DNA of 28,940 nucleotides from Coriobacteriia bacterium (GTDB taxonomy: Bacteria; Actinomycetota; Coriobacteriia; WRKU01; WQUG01). The position numbers and the translations under genes were made by a program. The DNA lies in contig WQVS01000004.1 of assembly GCA_009785705.1 (NCBI GenBank), positions 1-28,940 of the forward strand, in the 5' to 3' direction. Below, in pieces: positions 23,281 through 28,940 of the stretch. How positions within the stretch are numbered: the first letter of the stretch is position 1; each line of letters opens with the position of its first letter. The notes below the pieces were generated by a model. That model did no database searches, had not been told where the DNA came from, and worked only from the letters and a program-made list of their open reading frames with translations.

Positions 23281-23306
23281 AATTTCTCCTATAGCTTACC
23301 TGTTTT

Positions 23307-23354
23307 GTAACGTTACTCAATACAGAATAGTGTATTACCCTACGTAACATGCAA
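23307..23354 (-). promoter_or_regulatory. MerR-type promoter (19-bp spacer) with dyads
   Basis: Minus strand: -35 TTGCAT (23354-23349), 19-bp spacer, -10 TATTCT (23329-23324). The spacer holds a short dyad TTAC-5 bp-GTAA (23335-23347), where MerR proteins bind and untwist the DNA. A second perfect palindrome GTAACGTTAC (23307-23316) lies just after the -10 box, possibly for repression by the same or another protein. Confidence 0.65.
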
Positions 23355-23394
23355 GCGTTTTGTTAAATATTTTTTGAAAAATTTTCTAAACAGA

Positions 23395-23420
23395 AACGAG
23401 TCTCTTTTTAGAGACTCGTT
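23395..23420. terminator. Terminator downstream of the asparagine-synthetase-like gene
   Basis: Perfect 11-bp stem AACGAGTCTCT (23395-23405) / AGAGACTCGTT (23410-23420) with a 4-nt loop. Minus-strand sequence after it is T-rich (TTTCTGTTTAG) but not a clean U run. Confidence 0.7.
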
Positions 23421-23501
23421 AGGGATTATTGTTATATAGATGTACCTACTGAACTTTGTCTAAGCATCTCTTCCTAAATGCTCTTAAGTGCACTTATGAC
23501 A

Positions 23502-25340
23502 TTAAGTTATCTCAAAATATTGTTCATGCCATACAAGGAAGTTCAAAATCGTCCAAATTTTCCTACTGTTATCAGTCTTACCTTCCTTATGCTGCTGCAA
23601 AAGCTTAGCCAATTCTTCCTCATTAAAGAATTTGCCAGCAGTCTCACTGTAAAAATAGCTCTCTATATAATTGCGATATTCCTCTTTTGCCAACCAGTTC
23701 TTCAGAGGTACGGGAAATGCCTTCTTCTCTCTTTCTGCAAAGGATTCAGGCAAGTGCTTCAAAGCAGCTGCTCTGAAAGCAACTTTGTCCTTAGTGGGTG
23801 TTACGCGATACTCTGTAGGCAATTTAGATGCAATATCTGCTAACTGTTGACTAAGGTATGGGGTCTTGATGAGCAGCGAATGTGCCATACTCATTCTGTC
23901 AGCTTGATGCAAGATGTCTCCATGCAGCCAAAAGTGTATATCTATGTGCTGCATTTTTGTTGAGTCATCAAGCGCCCTTGCTCTGTCATAGAAGGGTCTT
24001 GTTAAATCAAGTGGTGATGTATTAGTAGAAGACTTCAGAATCTTTCTGCGCTCATCCGCACTAAAAATGTGAGCGTTCCCAATAAATCTTTCCTCAACAG
24101 TTTTTCCGGCGCGAATAAGGTAACCCATTCCTTTTATAGTAAAAGGAAGCTTGGATAAAATTTTGCTGGTAAGCCTTCTAATTGACATAGGTATAAAGTT
24201 CAACTTCGCCAATGCAAAGGGCTCAGAGTAGATACCATATCCACCAAAGAACTCATCAGGCCCTTCTCCAGAAAATGCTATTTTAACCTGCTGTGCAGCT
24301 GTTTCACAGCCCAAATAAAAGGCAATAGCAGCAGGGTCTGCCAAAGGTTCATCCATATAGTAGAGAGCCTTAGGCAAAGCCTTAAAGTATTCTTCAGGGG
24401 AAATGTACTTTACTTCATGATTCAAATCGAAGTGTTCTACCAATTCTTTCGCATACTCTATTTCACTGTAAGATTTGTCATTGTAGTCGTCATATCCTAC
24501 GGTAAAGCATACTTTTGGTTTTGTTGTAGCAGCAATGAAGCTAGAATCTACACCGGCAGAGAGGAAGGAACCTATTTTCAGCTCAGGCTTCTTGTAAGGC
24601 CTAACTGCTCTTAAGACAGCATCGTCTATTTGCGAAACCACATCATCAAAGTTTTGCTGCTCTGGGGTAAATTCAAAAGAATAGTAACTCTGAGTCTCTA
24701 CTCTTCCCTCTTTAAAAATCAAAGACTGTGCAGGCATAAGACGATATACTCCAGAGAAGAATGTCTCTTCTAGGACAGAGTATTGAAAAGATAGGTATTG
24801 CTCTAAGGCAGAATTGTTAAGAGTTGGTTTAATCTCAGTAAACTCCAAAAGGCTCTTGATTTCTGAAGCAAATACAAAGCGGTCTTCGCTTACACTGTAA
24901 TAAAGAGGTTTGACTCCAAAGCGGTCTCGTGCGGCAAACACTGACCCTTCTTGTGTATCGATTACTACAAGGGCAAACGATCCCTGAAGAAATTTTGGCA
25001 GGCTTCGACCATGCTCGCGATAAAGTACAGATATTAAAGTCAAATCAGAATCGTCATCAAAGAGATGTCCTGCCAATTCAAGTTCTTTACGTAACTCGGC
25101 ATAGTTTTCGATGTCGCCATCAAAAACAGTGATAAGTCTCCCATCTTCACTGTAGAGATTTTGACACTCTTCTTTTGCATAGTCGGCTCCTAGCCCGCAA
25201 AGTCCAACTGTAGCATTTTCCTCCATATAAGTACGACTATAATCTGGGCCTCTATGCTTCACCTTGTCCATCATGGTAGACAGCACATCAGCACTACTAT
25301 CAAGTTTCCCTGTAAAGCCACAAAAACCAGACAAAATCAA
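23502..25340 (-). CDS. Asparagine-synthetase-like protein with an apparently degenerate glutaminase domain
   Basis: Up to 612 residues. The C-terminal synthetase domain looks intact: ATP pyrophosphatase loop FLSAGVDSS, and FSGEGPDEFFGGY. The N-terminal class II amidotransferase domain is present but departs from AsnB at key positions. There is no Met-Cys start: aligned to MCGFVGF the protein reads MSGFCGF if TTG 25334 is used, so nucleophile Cys becomes Ser (a Cys lies three residues later). The RRL motif is GLG, and the NGEIYN motif reads DGDIEN. It may use free ammonia, or do a different amide or peptide bond reaction as beta-lactam synthetase does. TTG 25340 and TTG 25334 are both possible starts; an in-frame TGA lies seven codons above TTG 25340. 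Single gene, with terminators on both sides. Confidence 0.85.
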   Translation of the reverse strand: MILSGFCGFTGKLDSSADVLSTMMDKVKHRGPDYSRTYMEENATVGLCGLGADYAKEECQNLYSEDGRLITVFDGDIENYAELRKELELAGHLFDDDSDLTLISVLYREHGRSLPKFLQGSFALVVIDTQEGSVFAARDRFGVKPLYYSVSEDRFVFASEIKSLLEFTEIKPTLNNSALEQYLSFQYSVLEETFFSGVYRLMPAQSLIFKEGRVETQSYYSFEFTPEQQNFDDVVSQIDDAVLRAVRPYKKPELKIGSFLSAGVDSSFIAATTKPKVCFTVGYDDYNDKSYSEIEYAKELVEHFDLNHEVKYISPEEYFKALPKALYYMDEPLADPAAIAFYLGCETAAQQVKIAFSGEGPDEFFGGYGIYSEPFALAKLNFIPMSIRRLTSKILSKLPFTIKGMGYLIRAGKTVEERFIGNAHIFSADERRKILKSSTNTSPLDLTRPFYDRARALDDSTKMQHIDIHFWLHGDILHQADRMSMAHSLLIKTPYLSQQLADIASKLPTEYRVTPTKDKVAFRAAALKHLPESFAEREKKAFPVPLKNWLAKEEYRNYIESYFYSETAGKFFNEEELAKLLQQHKEGKTDNSRKIWTILNFLVWHEQYFEIT

Positions 25341-25378
25341 AAACCTTTCTCTAGCATTTCAATAACCCAAAATGAAAA

Positions 25379-25398
25379 AGAGCCCAGAATAGGGCTCT
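25379..25398 (-). terminator. Terminator of the pgk-tpiA-gpmI-secG transcript
   Basis: AGAGCCC (25379-25385), 6-nt loop, GGGCTCT (25392-25398); on the minus strand followed by TTTTCATTTT. Lies 149 bp after the secG stop; the stretch between (25399-25546) shows no recognisable gene or RNA. Confidence 0.88.
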
Positions 25399-25546
25399 CA
25401 ATTTACTAGTAGTACCACACGTGGTTCTAAGTGCTTCAACTATCCAGAGATTCAGATGATTTGCAAGACGGAAGCAGGGCGCTATCTTCGATTTCGCTCT
25501 ATTCCACTTTCGTAAATCAATGCGAATGATTGGATGGCTAGCATGC

Positions 25547-25780
25547 TTAGACTGGCCAGGCTAACATCATCCCTATTAGTGTTAACACAAAAATACTCGC
25601 CGCAATGATGGTCATACGAGTCAGGTTCTTTTCGATGATTCCTGTCCCTACTGATGACTGGATACCGCTAAAGGCTTCTGAGAGGCCTGTACCTTTGCCT
25701 GAGTGCATTAGCACCAACACAATCAAAGCAATACCTGAGATTGCCCACACTACAACTAAAGCTGTCAATAAAATGCCCAC
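25547..25780 (-). CDS. secG: Protein translocase subunit SecG
   Basis: 77 residues, two membrane segments (about 3-25 and 54-75) joined by a Gly/Ser-rich loop with the SGKGTGLSEAF pattern typical of SecG. Accessory subunit of the SecYEG channel. Start codon is GTG with TAAAGGAG upstream. Last gene of the glycolytic operon, 73 bp after gpmI, an association common in Gram-positive bacteria. Confidence 0.95.
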   Translation of the reverse strand: MGILLTALVVVWAISGIALIVLVLMHSGKGTGLSEAFSGIQSSVGTGIIEKNLTRMTIIAASIFVLTLIGMMLAWPV

Positions 25781-25853
25781 AATAACTCCTTTAGAGAAAA
25801 TACCTTAACGAAGCACTACGCCCTTAAGCGCAACACTTAAAAACTACAACTTA

Positions 25854-27398
25854 CTAGTGTACCATCAAATTGCTACCTGTCCACATTTTGGACGACTCTA
25901 TGCCCAACATCGAAGTGATTGTAGGGGCAATGTCTGCTAAGGTTCCTCCAATTTTAAGAGCATCCGCTTCAGCACCCGCAATAATAAGAGGAACAGGATT
26001 CAAAGTATGTGCAGTATGAGCACCACTGCCAGACTCCTCTAGCATCTTCTCTGCGTTGCCATGGTCAGCAGTGACAATTAGCATGCCACCCTTTTCCTGA
26101 AAAGCTTCCCAGGCACGACCAATTTCTTGATCCACTGCTTCTACTGCAGCAACGGCAGCATCAAAAACGCCTGTATGTCCAACCATATCTCCATTGGCAT
26201 AGTTGACCACATAAACATCTGCGGCATCTTCGTCCAGGGCTACTATAAGCTGATCTGTAATGCCTGAAGCACTCATCTCTGGTTGTAAATCATAGGTAGC
26301 CACCTTAGGAGAAGGAACTAGCAAGCGCGATTCTCCCTCACGTGGCTCCTCTATCCCCCCATTAAAGAAGAAGGTAACATGAGCATACTTCTCTGTTTCT
26401 GCAATACGCATTTGCTTCAGACCTGCATCAGAGATAACATCAGCAAGTGTTTCCTGCACATATGCCTTAGGAAAGGCGACGGGGGCGTCAAGCTTCGCAT
26501 CGTACTCTGTTAAGCAGGCCGCATTAATCTTTGGGAAAGCAGCACGCTCGAAGTCATCGAATTCACTATCGACTAAGCTGTGCATGATTTGGCGTGCGCG
26601 ATCAGGCCTAAAATTAAACATTATCAAAGAGTCATCATCTTGCAGGGGCTGATAATCATCAACAATAAGAGGTTCAATAAATTCATCAGTAACACCAGCG
26701 GCATAACTAGCCTCAACTGCCTTAACAACCTCATCAGGAGCAACCTTTAAGCCTTTTCCGCAGACAATCGCTTCAAAGGCACGTTGAGTCCTATCCCAGC
26801 GCCTATCACGATCCATGCCAAAATAACGTCCCATGATTGTCCCTAGGTGTACCTGTGGCATATCTGCTACAAAGCACTGAAGGTTATGTAGATAGTCAAC
26901 ACCAGAGGTCGGAGAAACATCACGTCCATCAAGCAGTGCATGAACATAGACTGCCTGCGCGCCCTGTGCGATTGCCAGTTTAATCAGCATCTTTAGGTGC
27001 GAAAGGTGACTATGTACTCCCCCATCTGACAGTAATCCAATCAGATGAACTGCCTTATCCTTCTCAATCGCAAAGTTCAATGCATCCAATAAGACTGTAT
27101 TGGCTGTTAAGCTACCATCATCAATTGCCCTGTCAATGCGTGAAAGTTCCTGATAAACACAGCGCCCAGCACCTATATTGAGATGTCCTACCTCAGAGTT
27201 GCCCATTTGACCTGATGGAAGACCCACCGCTTCACCGCTTGCGCTTAGCATAGTGTTTGCCTGCGTTAACCACAACTTGTCCAAATTGGGAGTGTGCGCA
27301 TGAAGCACGGCATTACCCTCTGGATTGTCGCAGCTTGCGCCATAGGCGATACCATCCATAATAATAAGTCCAACAGGACCCTTGGTCTTCTGTGTCAT
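25854..27398 (-). CDS. gpmI: 2,3-bisphosphoglycerate-independent phosphoglycerate mutase
   Basis: 514 residues from ATG 27398, the normal size; a longer reading from 27434 lacks support, while GGAG lies at 27409-27412. Interconverts 3- and 2-phosphoglycerate with two Mn ions and a phosphoserine intermediate. Seen: metal Asp in IIMDG (D15), nucleophile S68 in GQMGNSEVGH, SDGGVHSH, RFRPDR-type NFRPDRARQ, and the C-terminal ligands in NYANGDMVGHTG and TADHGNAE. It sits between tpiA and secG in glycolytic order. Its presence means the short ApgM-like protein at 11223 is not needed for glycolysis. Confidence 0.97.
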   Translation of the reverse strand: MTQKTKGPVGLIIMDGIAYGASCDNPEGNAVLHAHTPNLDKLWLTQANTMLSASGEAVGLPSGQMGNSEVGHLNIGAGRCVYQELSRIDRAIDDGSLTANTVLLDALNFAIEKDKAVHLIGLLSDGGVHSHLSHLKMLIKLAIAQGAQAVYVHALLDGRDVSPTSGVDYLHNLQCFVADMPQVHLGTIMGRYFGMDRDRRWDRTQRAFEAIVCGKGLKVAPDEVVKAVEASYAAGVTDEFIEPLIVDDYQPLQDDDSLIMFNFRPDRARQIMHSLVDSEFDDFERAAFPKINAACLTEYDAKLDAPVAFPKAYVQETLADVISDAGLKQMRIAETEKYAHVTFFFNGGIEEPREGESRLLVPSPKVATYDLQPEMSASGITDQLIVALDEDAADVYVVNYANGDMVGHTGVFDAAVAAVEAVDQEIGRAWEAFQEKGGMLIVTADHGNAEKMLEESGSGAHTAHTLNPVPLIIAGAEADALKIGGTLADIAPTITSMLGIESSKMWTGSNLMVH

Positions 27399-27469
27399 TA
27401 TATCTAGTCTCCGAGCCTCTAAAATAGCTTGCATCTACACTCATACATCTCTTGCTACTGCCTAGTAAA

Positions 27470-28258
27470 CTACACTTTTGCAGCAGCTGCAATAATGGGG
27501 TTGAAGGTATCTGCAGTAAGTGCTGCCCCGCCCACTAAGGCACCATCAATATTTTCTTCTGAAAAGAACAATTCCGCATTTTCAGCCTTAACTGAACCGC
27601 CATAAAGGATGCGGGTATTTGATTTAATGGTTGGACCAAACATATCCTCTAGAACGGTGCGAATGTGCTCACAAACCTCTTCAGCCATCTTTGGTGTAGC
27701 AGTCCTACCGGTACCAATCGCCCAAATAGGTTCATAAGCGACAACAAGACCAGTTGCAGTCGCGGCACTGATTCCTACAAGCCCCGCACGAATCTGACCC
27801 TCGATAAAGGTTAAAGTATCTTCAGCTTCACGCGTTTCTAAGCTTTCGCCGCAGCAAAGAATGGGTGTAATGCCGCGCTCAAAGGCCGCTTTAACTTTTT
27901 TGTTAATCATTTCGTCGGTCTCAAAGAAATGTTCACGGCGCTCACTATGTCCTAAAATCACGTATCCTACACGAGCCGCCCTCAACATAGTGGGTGAAAT
28001 TTCACCCGTAAACGCGCCCTCATCCTCCCAGTGCATATTTTGCGCACCAAGACCTAGCTGCATCCTGTCAATATCTATCACTGTCGATGCGCTATGAATA
28101 GCTGTAAAAGGAGGAGCAACTACCACATCGACATTTTCTCTTGTGCCTGCCGTCAAATCGCGACAAAATTCATCAACCTTTTGAACTAGCTGTACGCCCT
28201 GTGCTGCAGTAAGATTCATTTTCCAATTGCCCGCGACAAGTGGTCTGCGTGATGACAT
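27470..28258 (-). CDS. tpiA: Triosephosphate isomerase
   Basis: 262 residues. Interconverts dihydroxyacetone phosphate and glyceraldehyde 3-phosphate. Seen: K13 in AGNWKMN, catalytic H104 in ILGHSERR, catalytic E176 in VAYEPIWAIGTG, and the phosphate-binding GGSVKAENA and GALVGGAAL loops. AAAGGGG upstream of the ATG. Follows pgk after a 105-bp spacer with a long RNA hairpin and precedes gpmI by 71 bp. Confidence 0.98.
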   Translation of the reverse strand: MSSRRPLVAGNWKMNLTAAQGVQLVQKVDEFCRDLTAGTRENVDVVVAPPFTAIHSASTVIDIDRMQLGLGAQNMHWEDEGAFTGEISPTMLRAARVGYVILGHSERREHFFETDEMINKKVKAAFERGITPILCCGESLETREAEDTLTFIEGQIRAGLVGISAATATGLVVAYEPIWAIGTGRTATPKMAEEVCEHIRTVLEDMFGPTIKSNTRILYGGSVKAENAELFFSEENIDGALVGGAALTADTFNPIIAAAAKV

Positions 28259-28308
28259 TCCTAACCCCTTTCAGATTACTCTCTATAAAGCTTGCCTTAA
28301 ACACGATG

Positions 28309-28350
28309 CTGGACTAACGCAAACATCCTTCAATGTCTGCGTCAGCCCAG
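28309..28350 (-). other. Intercistronic RNA hairpin between pgk and tpiA
   Basis: In minus-strand RNA, 28350-28333 pairs with 28326-28309 as a continuous 18-bp helix with three G-U pairs and a 6-nt loop. On the plus strand the same three positions are A-C mismatches, so the structure is specific to the transcribed strand. No U tract follows, so it is more likely an mRNA-stabilising or processing hairpin than a terminator. Confidence 0.7.
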
Positions 28351-28363
28351 TTGTTTGAATAAA

Positions 28364-28940
28364 TTATTTGTTGTCGAGTGCGTCCAAGCCTGGCAAGTTG
28401 GCACCCTCTACCAGCTTCATGGATGCGCCTCCGCCTGTTGAAATGAAGGTTACTGCATCTTCGTAACCAAACTTCTTCAGAGCCGCAACGCTGTCACCGC
28501 CACCAATGATGGAAACTGCTCGATTGTTACGAGCTACCGCCTTTGCAACTTCACGAGTTCCAGATTCAAAGGGCTCTAGTTCAAATACTCCCATGGGACC
28601 ATTCCAATAAAGAGTTTTTGCTCGGGCTATTTCTGCCTGGAACATTGCACTTGTTGCAGGACCTATATCAAGACCCATAAAGCCATCAGGGATTTCTTCG
28701 CGCCCGACAATGAAGGTAGTTGCATCTGCTGAAAACTCTGAAGCAACTACCAAGTCGATAGGCAGAAGCAGGCTACAGCCTGTTTCCTGTGCTTTATCAA
28801 TCATTTTCTTAGCTTCATCTATCCAGTCAAGCTCTACCAAAGAGTTCCCAATGCTTGAACCCTTTGCGGCGATAAAGGTGAAGGCCATTCCACCCCCAAT
28901 AAGCAATTTGTCACAGGTATCAAGCAGCTTATTGATAACA
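28364..28940 (-). CDS. pgk: Phosphoglycerate kinase, C-terminal part (cut by window end)
   Basis: About 191 residues of the C-terminal domain; the reading frame is still open at the right edge (VINKLLDTCDKLLIGGG), so the 5' half of the gene lies outside and TTG 28906 is not its start. Makes 3-phosphoglycerate and ATP from 1,3-bisphosphoglycerate. Seen: the IGGGMAFTF helix start, WNGPMGVFE nucleotide-binding block, and the hinge/active-site STGGGASMKLVEG near the C-terminus. First visible gene of the operon with tpiA, gpmI and secG. Confidence 0.96.
   Translation of the reverse strand, partial: VINKLLDTCDKLLIGGGMAFTFIAAKGSSIGNSLVELDWIDEAKKMIDKAQETGCSLLLPIDLVVASEFSADATTFIVGREEIPDGFMGLDIGPATSAMFQAEIARAKTLYWNGPMGVFELEPFESGTREVAKAVARNNRAVSIIGGGDSVAALKKFGYEDAVTFISTGGGASMKLVEGANLPGLDALDNK

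Noticed and set aside
25399..25546. tmRNA or tRNA gene after secG
   Set aside because: No acceptor stem, T-loop or tag-peptide frame could be found on either strand.

Overview
The window looks like the chromosome of a mid-GC, Gram-positive-type (monoderm) actinobacterium, most likely a coriobacterium of the Atopobiaceae (Atopobium/Lancefieldella/Olsenella-like). This rests on the general look of the MetK, GltX and glycolytic proteins, a lipobox-type binding protein, mid-40s GC judged by eye, and the pgk-tpiA-gpmI-secG order. The assignment is inference; no search was run.

Region by region: (1) 1-4999 is housekeeping. It holds the tail of an unknown gene, a HAD phosphatase coupled to metK, a divergent DUF4003-type gene and gltX, closed by a perfect bidirectional terminator. 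(2) 5025-12116 is a phosphonate locus. On the minus strand are a phosphonoacetaldehyde-reductase-like iron alcohol dehydrogenase, a three-gene 2-aminoethylphosphonate (AEP) type ABC importer and the AEP transaminase PhnW. Divergent from these is a short ApgM-like enzyme of the alkaline phosphatase superfamily. A 24-bp perfect palindrome lies over the -10 box of the importer promoter. None of the usual C-P cleaving partners (PhnX, PhnY/PhnA) is present, so the fate of phosphonoacetaldehyde is open: reduction to hydroxyethylphosphonate, or cleavage by the ApgM-like enzyme.

(3) 12300-12479 carries tRNA-Gln(CTG) and tRNA-Glu(CTC). (4) 12435-20892 is an 8.4-kb integrated element in tRNA-Glu, bounded by 50-bp direct repeats. 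It encodes a tyrosine integrase, a C-terminal zinc-finger protein, an XRE repressor, an excisionase-like HTH protein, a PrimPol-SF3 helicase replication protein and a two-TM membrane protein ending in a zinc ribbon. It also has a 1.29-kb non-coding region with iteron-like repeats and a probable pseudoknotted RNA leader. No relaxase, terminase or virion gene is seen, so it resembles a self-replicating phage-satellite or plasmid-like island.

(5) 20976-23280 is a MerR-regulated ABC-2 exporter operon. (6) 23502-25340 is an asparagine-synthetase-like gene whose glutaminase half appears to have lost its key residues. (7) 25547-28940 is the glycolytic operon pgk (cut by the window end)-tpiA-gpmI-secG on the minus strand, with a long RNA hairpin between pgk and tpiA.

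The two best candidates for something undescribed are the PhnW / iron-ADH / short ApgM-like combination, and the satellite-like element with its structured RNA leader and covarying attachment site.
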